From NCBI GenBank assembly GCA_000803105.1, contig JTDA01000001.1, positions 186,001 through 250,000 on the forward strand: DNA of 64,000 bases, given 5' to 3'. The DNA comes from Coprobacter secundus (GTDB taxonomy: Bacteria; Bacteroidota; Bacteroidia; Bacteroidales; Coprobacteraceae). Position 1 is the stretch's first letter. Each line of letters starts with the position of its first letter. The notes under the pieces were generated by a model. It was not told where the DNA came from. It saw nothing but the letters and a program-made list of their open reading frames with translations, and searched no databases. Of the stretch, positions 18,784-27,350 are shown in pieces. The translations under genes were made by a program, and so were the position numbers.

Positions 18784-20001
18784 TCAAGGCAACAATAAAG
18801 AGCTGTCTCCATAACTCAGAAAGCGAAAATTATTCGCCAATGCATAATCATATATTTCTCTCCAATGACCATCTACAAAAGCAGATACCAATAGTAATAA
18901 TGTACTTTTAGGCTGATGAAAATTGGTTATAATTCCTTGTACAATTTTAAATGTATATCCTGGTGCAATAATAATTTGAGTCGAAGTTACTAAACGATTG
19001 GAACAATGCTTATGTAAATATTCTACAATATTTTCCAACGCTTTCTTGGGTTCAATTTCTATTTCGCTATCATATGGCCGCCATTGAGTAACATGCAACT
19101 CTTCAGGAGAAATTTCCGGATGATACTCTAATGTTCGACCAATATAATAGAGACTTTCCAAGGTACGTACCGAAGTCGTCCCAACGGCAATAATCTTCCG
19201 CGTCGTTCTAGCCAGTTGTTCTATCAAGGATATATCCACCGAAATAAATTCTGTATGCATCTCATGTCCTTCTATCGTTTCACTCTTTACTGGCTTAAAT
19301 GTACCGGCACCAACATGCAGTGTAAGTTCTAATAAAGGAACTCCACTATTTTTTAGTTCTGAAAGAACCTCCGGTGTAAAATGAAGGCCAGCCGTTGGAG
19401 CAGCAACAGATCCCTCTACTTTGGCATATACTGTCTGATAAGTCTCTTTATCACTTTCTTCTGTAGCTCGATTCAAATAAGGTGGAATAGGTAACTCCCC
19501 TATTTTCTCTAAAATAGTATCAAAAGTCAACTCCAAATTATCCCAGAAAAACTCTATCTCAAAAGCATTTCCATGCACATTCTTTTTAGTCGCCGACAAC
19601 CTTACACTTGTTCCGTTAAAGTCCAAATCGCGATACAGAGTCTCTTCTTTCCACTTTTTCAGATTACCAATCATACATACCCATGTACAATGTCCTTTAG
19701 ACTGGAATGCCAAAGCATAATCATGAGGTAAAAGAGGTTCAAGACAAAATATTTCTATCAAAGCTCCCGTTTTTTTCCTGAAATGCAAACGTGCCTGAAT
19801 AACTCGAGTATTGTTAAACACAAGTAAACTTCCTTCCGGCAAAATTTGAGGCAAATTATGGAAAATCGTCTGAGATATCTTCCCATTACGATACAATAAT
19901 AATTTAGATGTATCTCGCTTTGATAAAGGAAATTTAGCTATTCGTTCGTCAGGTAACGGGTAGTTAAAATCTTCAATTCGTATATCTTGAGTTTTTTGCA
20001 T
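18784..20001 (-). CDS. queA: S-adenosylmethionine:tRNA ribosyltransferase-isomerase
   Basis: A 405-residue enzyme of queuosine synthesis that moves the ribosyl part of SAM onto preQ1 in tRNA to give epoxyqueuosine. Diagnostic blocks are FNYPLPDERIAKFPLSKRD near the start, VFNNTRVIQARL, SVAAPTAGLHFT, LHVGAGTFKPVKSE and the late TNFHQPKSTLLLLVSAF. It is somewhat longer than the roughly 350-residue E. coli protein, with an insert in the middle, as in other Bacteroidota. It has a -7 element at 20022-20029 and is probably co-transcribed with the porE-like gene. Confidence 0.93.
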   Translation of the reverse strand: MQKTQDIRIEDFNYPLPDERIAKFPLSKRDTSKLLLYRNGKISQTIFHNLPQILPEGSLLVFNNTRVIQARLHFRKKTGALIEIFCLEPLLPHDYALAFQSKGHCTWVCMIGNLKKWKEETLYRDLDFNGTSVRLSATKKNVHGNAFEIEFFWDNLELTFDTILEKIGELPIPPYLNRATEESDKETYQTVYAKVEGSVAAPTAGLHFTPEVLSELKNSGVPLLELTLHVGAGTFKPVKSETIEGHEMHTEFISVDISLIEQLARTTRKIIAVGTTSVRTLESLYYIGRTLEYHPEISPEELHVTQWRPYDSEIEIEPKKALENIVEYLHKHCSNRLVTSTQIIIAPGYTFKIVQGIITNFHQPKSTLLLLVSAFVDGHWREIYDYALANNFRFLSYGDSSLLLP

Positions 20002-20007
20002 AATCTA

Positions 20008-20039
20008 TTTGAATATCTGTACAAATTTAAGCAACTTTG
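20008..20039 (+). promoter_or_regulatory. Promoter of the DUF2027/Smr gene
   Basis: TTTG (20008-20011), a 20-bp spacer and CAACTTTG (20032-20039, one mismatch to TAnnTTTG). The start codon is 20 bases further on. The spacer contains the minus-strand queA -7 element. Confidence 0.5.
20022..20029 (-). promoter_or_regulatory. -7 element of queA
   Basis: TAAATTTG on the minus strand matches TAnnTTTG, 20 bases before the queA start. It lies inside the plus-strand promoter at 20008-20039. Confidence 0.45.
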
Positions 20040-20058
20040 CGAATAAATAAATAATGCT

Positions 20059-21129
20059 ATGGTAAAAGTAGGAGATAAAGTTAGATTCCTCAATTCTGTC
20101 GGAGGAGGAACAGTTGTTAAAATAAATAAAGATATCGCATATGTCGAAGAAGAAGACGGCTTCGAAACCCCGGTATTGATACACGAATGCGTAGTTATAG
20201 AATCTGTAAAAGATAAAAACTCATCACCTGTAACAAAAGAGACAAAAGTCTCTCAAAATTCCAGTAAAATACAGCTGGATGATACCTCTGAAAACGATGA
20301 TGATAACAAACTTTCCATTATAGAGACAAAAGAAGGGGACAGAATAAATTTAGTATTGGCTTTTCTCCCTGAAAATGCAAAAAATCTACAAAATGGCAAA
20401 TTCGATACTTATTTGGTAAATGATAGTAACTACTATATATTCTTCACATATTTGAATAAAACAGAATCGGGATGGAATACTCGCTATTCCGGCATTGTAG
20501 AGCCTAATATACAAATTCATATCGAGGAATTCGGGAAAGAGGACTTAAATGATTTAGAACGCATTTGTATACAATATGTAGCATTTAAAAAAGATAAACC
20601 GTTCCAACTAAAAAATACAGCCTCGGTAGAACATAAATTAGATACAGTGAAATTTTACAAGCTACATAGTTTCCGAGAAAATGATTATTTCGATGAAAAT
20701 GCTCTTATACTGAACATCGTAAAAAATGATATTCCTGAACGTCGATTCGAGCTTAGTGCAGCCGAGATTGAAGCAGCCATCAAAAGTAAAAAAGCCATCG
20801 ATACCCATCAAAAACAAGCTGTCAATAAAAAACATCATCATAATAATGAGCCGGTAGAGGTAGACTTACATATACACGAATTGCTCGATTCTACTACCGG
20901 TATGAGCAACTCGGATATTCTAAATTACCAGCTCGATAAATTCAGAGAAGTCCTTGAAAATTACAAAAATACAAAAGGGCAAAAAATTGTCTTTATACAT
21001 GGAAAGGGAGACGGTGTATTGCGAAAAGCCATACTGACCGAATTAAAGAATAAGTATAAGCATTATGACTACCAAGATGCTTCATTCCGTGAATATGGAT
21101 ACGGAGCCACACAAGTTACAATTAAATAA
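20059..21129 (+). CDS. DUF2027 / Smr-domain protein
   Basis: A 356-residue protein. The N-terminus is a small beta module (VGDKVRFLNSVGGGTVVKI), followed by an acidic, lysine-rich linker (about 55-95). The middle (about 100-230) is the DUF2027 beta domain known in Bacteroidota. The C-terminus (about 265-356) is an Smr domain with EVDLHIHEL, IVFIHGKGDGVLRKAIL and the final ATQVTIK. Smr domains bind or nick nucleic acids; the exact role here is unknown. It is transcribed alone, divergent from queA, and ends 15 bp from the convergent apbE. Confidence 0.85.
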   Translation: MVKVGDKVRFLNSVGGGTVVKINKDIAYVEEEDGFETPVLIHECVVIESVKDKNSSPVTKETKVSQNSSKIQLDDTSENDDDNKLSIIETKEGDRINLVLAFLPENAKNLQNGKFDTYLVNDSNYYIFFTYLNKTESGWNTRYSGIVEPNIQIHIEEFGKEDLNDLERICIQYVAFKKDKPFQLKNTASVEHKLDTVKFYKLHSFRENDYFDENALILNIVKNDIPERRFELSAAEIEAAIKSKKAIDTHQKQAVNKKHHHNNEPVEVDLHIHELLDSTTGMSNSDILNYQLDKFREVLENYKNTKGQKIVFIHGKGDGVLRKAILTELKNKYKHYDYQDASFREYGYGATQVTIK

Positions 21130-21144
21130 TACAAAAAATATCTT

Positions 21145-22170
21145 TTAGTTAAGATACTTTTTCATTCCGGGTGTTACAACAATAGCATTTGCTGTAGAAT
21201 CAGCACCGGCAGAACAAATAAAAAGCGCCTCTATATGGGGCGTTTTTTTTGCTAATACCAAGCTTTTATCCACGCCCAACACCATAAATGCCGTAGCATA
21301 AGCATCAGCTGTCATGCAATCATCCGCAATAACTGTGACACTTAACAAATTATGCTGTACGGGGTAACCACTGACCGGATCTATCGTATGAGCGACGCGC
21401 TTTCCATCTACATATCTAAAATTGCGATAATTGCCTGATGTAGCCATTGCTCCATTACAGAGTGAAGCTATACATTCTATTTCATTTGCTACTCCTGCAG
21501 TATCTAATATAGGTTTATCTATACCTACCTGCCAACATTTGCCTTTTTCATTCTTTCCTTTTGCAACAATTTCACCACCAATCTCCACTATATAATTTTC
21601 AATTCCTTTTGAATCTAAAAAATCAGCAACAATATCACAAGAGTACCCTTTAGCAATAGCAGAAAAGTTCAATGTCATTCTTCTGTCCTTCTTGATAACT
21701 TTTCCATTTAAAAGAGAAATCTTGTCCATACCAACCATCTGCAAAAGACTATCTATTTTAAAAGGCGTTATATCATCTGCTTTACTGAACCCAAAACCCC
21801 ATACATTTATTAAAGGCGATACCGTTGGGTCGAATGCACCCTCCGAAGCCACATAAATCTCCTTTGAACGACTAAAAACCGTCTTAAAATATTCATCTAC
21901 TCTTACTGCCGTATCATTTCTATTAATTGCAGCAATAATAGACTCTTCATTAAAAGGAGACAAAGATTTATCAAAACGTTTCAATAATGCATTTATTTCC
22001 GATTGTAAATCTTCGGAATACTGGTAAGTTATATGATATACCGTCCCGAATATGAGCCCCTCATTATGTTGGTAAAGTAATTGATTGCCTTTTACTTTCC
22101 ATAAAGAGACAACAGCAAAAACCACTAAAAATATTACACTGGCAATATATCCTTTTCCATTTATTCGCAT
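21145..22170 (-). CDS. apbE: FAD:protein FMN transferase (ApbE)
   Basis: A 341-residue protein with an N-terminal membrane segment (about 7-25) but no clear lipobox, so it is probably anchored to the inner membrane facing the periplasm. Family motifs are TVYHITY, EGAFDPTVSPLINVWGFG, NFSAIAKGYSCDIVADFL and HTIDPVSGYPV, with the metal-site DDCMTADAYATAFMVLG near 288-304. ApbE attaches FMN to threonine of proteins such as the NQR or RNF complexes, neither of which is in the window. It lies 15 bp behind mntP on the same strand, so the two are probably co-transcribed. Confidence 0.92.
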   Translation of the reverse strand: MRINGKGYIASVIFLVVFAVVSLWKVKGNQLLYQHNEGLIFGTVYHITYQYSEDLQSEINALLKRFDKSLSPFNEESIIAAINRNDTAVRVDEYFKTVFSRSKEIYVASEGAFDPTVSPLINVWGFGFSKADDITPFKIDSLLQMVGMDKISLLNGKVIKKDRRMTLNFSAIAKGYSCDIVADFLDSKGIENYIVEIGGEIVAKGKNEKGKCWQVGIDKPILDTAGVANEIECIASLCNGAMATSGNYRNFRYVDGKRVAHTIDPVSGYPVQHNLLSVTVIADDCMTADAYATAFMVLGVDKSLVLAKKTPHIEALFICSAGADSTANAIVVTPGMKKYLN

Positions 22171-22185
22171 AATGCTATATTCCTA

Positions 22186-22752
22186 TTAAGCACACAGATG
22201 TTCTATTAATATTTTTACTCCAATAAGTATAAGTATGATACCCCCTAATATTTCGGCACCGGTTTTCAATTTTCGGCCAAAGTATCTACCAATATTCAAT
22301 GCTAATACCGAAAATGTGAATGTTGTCCCTGTAATAATAATTGTGGGCAAACACATATCCACTTTCAAAAAAGCAAATGAGATACCAACAGCAAGAGCAT
22401 CAATACTGGTAGCAACAGAAAGGCCGAGCAATGTCCGGGTTTTAGACGGGTCAAAACAACACGGACAAGTTTCATCTTTTTTCGGCCAACCTTCGACAAT
22501 CATTTTACTTCCTAAAATAAGTAAAAGGACAAAAGCAATCCAATGGTCATAATCCTGTATATATTGTTGAAAACCTCGACCTAACCACCAGCCCAAGAGA
22601 GGCATGGCACCCTGAAAAACGGCTAGGAATGTTGCAATCTTTACTACTCTCGTCCACCTAAATGGCTTCAATATGACTCCGCTTGTTAACGACACAGCAA
22701 AACTGTCCATCGATAACCCGACAGCCAATAAAAAAATCTCAAATATTCCCAT
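22186..22752 (-). CDS. mntP: Manganese efflux pump MntP
   Basis: A 188-residue inner-membrane protein with six hydrophobic segments. The two internal repeats carry the acidic motifs LSMDSFAVSLTSG (about 13-25) and ATSIDALAVGISFA (about 114-127), typical of MntP (YebN). It exports manganese. A central cytoplasmic loop has TCPCC (about 95-99), a cysteine cluster that could bind metal. The upstream gap to the maturase gene is only 69 bp, so no yybP-ykoY manganese riboswitch fits. Confidence 0.92.
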   Translation of the reverse strand: MGIFEIFLLAVGLSMDSFAVSLTSGVILKPFRWTRVVKIATFLAVFQGAMPLLGWWLGRGFQQYIQDYDHWIAFVLLLILGSKMIVEGWPKKDETCPCCFDPSKTRTLLGLSVATSIDALAVGISFAFLKVDMCLPTIIITGTTFTFSVLALNIGRYFGRKLKTGAEILGGIILILIGVKILIEHLCA

Positions 22753-22774
22753 AATAAGCCGATGTTTAACGCGC

Positions 22775-22805
22775 CAAAATTAAATAAAGTTATGCCATAT
22801 GCAAA
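22775..22805 (-). promoter_or_regulatory. Promoter of mntP-apbE
   Basis: On the minus strand TTTG (22802-22805), a 19-bp spacer and TAATTTTG (22775-22782) match both elements of the Bacteroidota promoter. The mntP start is 22 bases downstream. Confidence 0.6.
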
Positions 22806-22821
22806 ATATAAATGAAGAATA

Positions 22822-24063
22822 TCAACGAATTTGTCTCCGTTCTCGAGCATATTGCATTACATTGGCAGGAGGTCGCTCATTGTCCAATTCGGCCGCCATA
22901 AATTCCATATAGGGCCATACATGTTCATAATATTTCCGTAAGCCAACACACAAATAATTCAATCCCGGTTCTCCATCGGGTGTACGAATAATCCTATTTT
23001 TAGGACATTCTCCATTGCAAAGGTCCAGATAAGGACATTCCCGACATTGGCGAGGAAGCATATCCCGCTTTGCGTTACCAAATCGAATTTGACGCTCCGA
23101 CAACATCATCGAAACCAACGTATCTGTTTTTATATTTCCCAATCTATATTCTGGAAAAACAAAATGGTCACAAGCATATACATCCCCATTATGCTCCATC
23201 GCAGCCGCATGCCCACATGTCCTGCCAAAGATACAAACACCCGGAGCCTGACCTACCATTCCGGCGAGAGTAGCATCAAACATTTGGACATAGTATTGTC
23301 CAACATCTTGTATAACCCACTCGTCAAAAATATCACAATAAAACTGCCCAAAATCTTCAGCCTTTACACACCAAGGGGGCATCTCAGCATTTTCGGTCTC
23401 ATCGGGAGGAAGAAGTTCCAGCCCGTCATCTCGGTCACCCCAACGCTCTACGACCGGAGAAAACTGCATATAATGACTCCCTATCTCCTTAAAAAAACGA
23501 TATGTTTCTACCGGATAATGTACATTATAGTCGTTAATCACCGACAAGGTATTAAACTCCACATTATGTTTTTGCAATAATTCTATTCCCCTCATTACTC
23601 GAGAGAATGTCCCTCTTCCGCCTTTATCTTTACGATAACGGTCATGTATGTGTTCCGGGCCATCAATGGATATCCCGACTAAAAAATTATTGTCTTTGAA
23701 AAAACGACACCATTCATCATTCAACAATATACCGTTGGTCTGAATCGAATTTGCGACAAGACGACCTCCAGTATACTTTTTCTGATATAAAATCGCTTTT
23801 TTGTAAAAATCTATCCCCCTTAACAATGTCTCTCCTCCATGCCAAGTAAAAAGAACTTCAGGAGTTGTCTGCGAATGTATATACTCATCTGTAAATTTTT
23901 CCAGCAAATCCTCTGTCATCCGGTTTGTCTTCCGTTCCCGATACAATTCTTCTTTTTCAAGATAGTAACAATAGCTGCAATCCAGATTGCACAATGCTCC
24001 TACCGGTTTAGCCATGACATACAAAGGATAACTGAGTGGATTATATGCGATTGTCTTTCCCAT
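22822..24063 (-). CDS. Anaerobic sulfatase-maturating enzyme (radical SAM/SPASM)
   Basis: A 413-residue radical SAM protein. The SAM-cluster cysteines are C25, C29 and C32 in CNLDCSYCYY. The SPASM region has CIFGRTCGHAAAMEHNGDVYACDHFVFPEY and later CRECPYLDLCNGECPKNR, which provide two auxiliary iron-sulfur clusters. These enzymes convert an active-site Cys or Ser of sulfatases to formylglycine. No sulfatase gene lies in this window, so it must serve enzymes encoded elsewhere, such as those for host mucin or glycosaminoglycan sulfates. Confidence 0.92.
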   Translation of the reverse strand: MGKTIAYNPLSYPLYVMAKPVGALCNLDCSYCYYLEKEELYRERKTNRMTEDLLEKFTDEYIHSQTTPEVLFTWHGGETLLRGIDFYKKAILYQKKYTGGRLVANSIQTNGILLNDEWCRFFKDNNFLVGISIDGPEHIHDRYRKDKGGRGTFSRVMRGIELLQKHNVEFNTLSVINDYNVHYPVETYRFFKEIGSHYMQFSPVVERWGDRDDGLELLPPDETENAEMPPWCVKAEDFGQFYCDIFDEWVIQDVGQYYVQMFDATLAGMVGQAPGVCIFGRTCGHAAAMEHNGDVYACDHFVFPEYRLGNIKTDTLVSMMLSERQIRFGNAKRDMLPRQCRECPYLDLCNGECPKNRIIRTPDGEPGLNYLCVGLRKYYEHVWPYMEFMAAELDNERPPANVMQYARERRQIR

Positions 24064-24081
24064 AAATTCTATATTATGAAG

Positions 24082-24113
24082 TAAAGATATAACAAAAGAG
24101 ACTTTTATTCAAA
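24082..24113 (-). promoter_or_regulatory. Promoter of the sulfatase maturase gene
   Basis: On the minus strand TTTG (24110-24113), a 20-bp spacer and TATCTTTA (24082-24089, one mismatch). The start codon follows 18 bases later. Nothing else supportable is seen up to 24322. Confidence 0.5.
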
Positions 24114-24322
24114 TGTTCTCCCGTTTTTATTCGTTCTTTGTTTTACTGTCATATCGCCCAAATCGGCATATAAACTGCAATACGATATAGCAAATATTGC
24201 GACCATACGTCAAGTTTTTGATATAAGAGAACTCAATTCTCAATGATTTCAAAGATTATCTTGATAACCTACATTACTCCTATATTCCTAAAATCAATTT
24301 TCGCCAGTTTTGAAAATATACA

Positions 24323-27160
24323 CTAATACCTTATCCTATACCCCCGGCTACCTTCCCCAGATGGAGGCCCCATACGATACCCTTCTTTATGTCTATTAGG
24401 TCTGCTATCTTGCTTCACATCAGAATTACGTCTTCCGCCCATTGCATTGAAACGATACGAAAACTGCAACATGCAATAACTAGTCAGCGTATTATATTCC
24501 ATATCTTGAATATAATTGCCTGTTACACTTCGAGAAATGCTGCTTCTTTGTTGTAATATATCATATATTTTAAACATGAGAGTTGCATTTTTCCCTTTCA
24601 AAAATTGCCAAGAAGCTTGTGCATTCCATAACATCTGGTTCTTATCATATCCACTCGAATATCCCTTATTTCCAGAATAGTCAAAATTAGTTCCAATATC
24701 TATACTACATGGCAGATGCAAACTCCCATCAAAACTTCCTCCGTACGTCATAATATCCTGTGAATTCTGCCCTGGCAGGGAATTTCCCGTACGCGAATAA
24801 TAATAATTACCTCTCAAACCTATATCAAACCAGTCAGTACGATATGTAATCCCTGCACTCTCGCGTACATTAAAAGTTCTGGATACATTTCGCTGGCTAT
24901 CTCCATCCTTTTTTAAGGTCACAAAACCTATATTATTGTTATACCCTAAATTAGTAAAACTATTTATTTGAAATTTTTTATTTTTCAACGGAGTATTATA
25001 CATAAATGAAGCACTCATATTCCAGACACCATTTACATTTACCGGCATTGTCGTCTGCCCTCCAGTCTCTGAGTTATAAGTTGTTTTATTTACAATACTA
25101 TTTGTCGTAAATCCCCCACTCATATAAGCCATTATAGATTGCTGATTTTCAGGCTTAAAAGAATTGAATCGGAGTTGCATATTATTCTCATATGAAGGAG
25201 AAAGGCTTGGATTACCAGTCCTAATTCGTAGTGGATCTGTTATGTTGGATACCGGTTGCAATTGACTAATTGAGGGTTGCCGAGTACGGCCCCGATAATC
25301 GAATCGCAAATTGTTCCGTTTATTCATTCGATATATAAGAAATAAATTAGGCGACACATTCACAACCGTCCGAGAAGGAACTGTCCGTGCCGTATCTATC
25401 AAATTTTCAGATTCAGACCGAGACGGATCAACATTCACTCCTATACTATATATATATTTTTCTTTTACTGTTTTAAAATTAACTCCTGCCCGCTGAGATT
25501 GAAAAGTGTTACGGAAACTATTGCTATATGCAGAGTCAATTTTAGCTTCATTCATCAAATCATAAGCAAAACGGTCTGCATTATTAAAATTATATTTATA
25601 TTCATACGAAAACGTCAAAAAACTACTTTTAAATATTGGCTCGATATAAGATACTGTGGCTCGATAAGTCCCTCCCCAAACTTTATTTTGTGTAGTCTGG
25701 TCTACAGTATCTTTACGGCCCAACCGATACAGATTATTGATACTATAATTCATACCGTCCTCATCTGTTCGATTGATATCATATCCAAAATTAATACTGA
25801 GCTGACGACCTTTTTTACGCTTAAATTTACGGTTAACTGTCAAACGTCCACTGGCTTGAAAAGAATGACCATCACCAGAAGTTCGCCCTAAAGTGCTATT
25901 GACACTATCCCGTTCTGCATTTCCTGCCAATGTTGCAGACTCATTAGATGCATGGTATGAAGATTTATTATAACTGAAATTAGGCATAAATTCTATTGTA
26001 GACAAACTATCCAACTCCCAATGCATTCGGAAATTTACCCCCAAATTATGGCTCTTTATTCTATTTCTCTGCTCAGAGTTATCATAAGAAGTACTATCTG
26101 CAAAAAGATTTTGTCGCTGGCTTTTGTTCCAGGAATCTTGATCAGAAAAAGCTAACGATACATCACCACCGACCCTAAACTTATCACTTTTCCCAGCATT
26201 AAAATTCGTTCCGGCAAACCAAGATGTGTTGATTCCTCCTCCTGCTCCGCCAAATCCTCCCGAATATCGACCCGAACCAAAATCCCCAACACCCATATTA
26301 TTGGTATTATTCCCATTCGTCAAAAGAGAAAATTGACTTTCATTTACCATCCGATTCAGCATTCCATTAAACAAATATCGGTTTTGCGTCCCGTAACCTC
26401 CTTCTGCCGAACCAAACCAGCCCTTTTTCATCCCTTTTTTTATCGTCAGATTAATGACTTTTTCGTCCTCTCCGTCGTCAACTCCAGTCAATCGAGCAAG
26501 ATCTGATTTCCTATCGATCACCTGAAGTTTATCTACGATATCTACGGGCAAATTTTTAGATGCAACTTTAGGGTCATTCGTGAAAAATTCTTTACCGTCT
26601 ACCAGAATTTTTTTTATTTCTTTTCCCCCAGCTGTAATTTTACCATCTGAATCTACCTCAACCCCCGGCAATTTTTTCAACAAATCTTCTACAACAGCAT
26701 TAGGTCTCGTTTTATAAGAATCTGCATTATATTCGATTGTATCCTCTTTCGTTACAATTTCCGGGACTTTCCCAATTATAACCGCTTCTTTTAATAAAAT
26801 ACCAGAAGGATTCATGGCTACGGTTCCTACATTAACCCACCGGTTTTGTGATGTAATACTCACATTTTTACACACAGCTTCATATCCCAAAAACGACAAA
26901 GAAACGATATATCTCCCCGGATTCAAATTCCGGATTCTAAATTTCCCTATTGAATCGCTTGTGGCAAAAGATACCAATGCACTGTCTTTGGCGGCCAAAA
27001 GTCTTACTGACACCTGTTCTAAAGGAATCTCCTCCTCTGCGTCTTTTACAATTCCCCAAAGCCCCCCCTTTTTATTTGAGGTTTGAGCAACCATGTCAAC
27101 AAAACTTATAAGAAAAAATAATAGCAATAGCTTATTGCGGTGCATAAATAAAAATTTCAT
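24323..27160 (-). CDS. Outer membrane beta-barrel protein, TonB-dependent receptor type
   Basis: A 945-residue outer membrane protein with a signal peptide ending in VAQ (about residue 25). A carboxypeptidase-regulatory-like domain (about 32-115, GLWGIVKDAEEEIPLEQVSV) is followed by a plug-like domain (RPNAVVEDLLKKLPGVEVDSDGKI and ILVDGKEFFTNDP) and a long beta-barrel of the outer-membrane beta-barrel family 3 type ending in an aromatic residue. A glycine-rich stretch (about 285-305) resembles an exposed loop. Members import unknown ligands or act in envelope biogenesis. No SusD partner is adjacent, so it is not a SusC. The substrate is not predictable. Confidence 0.85.
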   Translation of the reverse strand: MKFLFMHRNKLLLLFFLISFVDMVAQTSNKKGGLWGIVKDAEEEIPLEQVSVRLLAAKDSALVSFATSDSIGKFRIRNLNPGRYIVSLSFLGYEAVCKNVSITSQNRWVNVGTVAMNPSGILLKEAVIIGKVPEIVTKEDTIEYNADSYKTRPNAVVEDLLKKLPGVEVDSDGKITAGGKEIKKILVDGKEFFTNDPKVASKNLPVDIVDKLQVIDRKSDLARLTGVDDGEDEKVINLTIKKGMKKGWFGSAEGGYGTQNRYLFNGMLNRMVNESQFSLLTNGNNTNNMGVGDFGSGRYSGGFGGAGGGINTSWFAGTNFNAGKSDKFRVGGDVSLAFSDQDSWNKSQRQNLFADSTSYDNSEQRNRIKSHNLGVNFRMHWELDSLSTIEFMPNFSYNKSSYHASNESATLAGNAERDSVNSTLGRTSGDGHSFQASGRLTVNRKFKRKKGRQLSINFGYDINRTDEDGMNYSINNLYRLGRKDTVDQTTQNKVWGGTYRATVSYIEPIFKSSFLTFSYEYKYNFNNADRFAYDLMNEAKIDSAYSNSFRNTFQSQRAGVNFKTVKEKYIYSIGVNVDPSRSESENLIDTARTVPSRTVVNVSPNLFLIYRMNKRNNLRFDYRGRTRQPSISQLQPVSNITDPLRIRTGNPSLSPSYENNMQLRFNSFKPENQQSIMAYMSGGFTTNSIVNKTTYNSETGGQTTMPVNVNGVWNMSASFMYNTPLKNKKFQINSFTNLGYNNNIGFVTLKKDGDSQRNVSRTFNVRESAGITYRTDWFDIGLRGNYYYSRTGNSLPGQNSQDIMTYGGSFDGSLHLPCSIDIGTNFDYSGNKGYSSGYDKNQMLWNAQASWQFLKGKNATLMFKIYDILQQRSSISRSVTGNYIQDMEYNTLTSYCMLQFSYRFNAMGGRRNSDVKQDSRPNRHKEGYRMGPPSGEGSRGYRIRY

Positions 27161-27277
27161 ATTTTGACTTGGATTTAAAAGAAAGGTTTAAAAGAGCCCT
27201 GACTATTTACATATTTTAATTAAAAACTCTCTAAAATAGAAATACAGCCTTTTTTTGTTATTTTTATAGTTACCTTC

Positions 27278-27309
27278 TTCGATACATTCATATTATGTTC
27301 CTATATTTG
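27278..27309 (+). promoter_or_regulatory. Promoter of the MsbA-like exporter gene
   Basis: TTCG (27278-27281, one mismatch), a 20-bp spacer and TATATTTG (27302-27309, perfect TAnnTTTG). The start codon is 42 bases downstream of the -7 element. Confidence 0.5.
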
Positions 27310-27350
27310 CGATTTATTTCATACTTCAAATATATCAACAAGAAAGCTAT

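Noticed and set aside
21139..21156. TATCTT/AAGATA hairpin between the Smr gene and apbE
   Set aside because: A six-pair, all-but-one A:T stem is too weak to call a terminator.
22753..22821. Possible manganese riboswitch before mntP
   Set aside because: The gap is 69 bp and is occupied by a well-formed promoter; the yybP-ykoY element does not fit.
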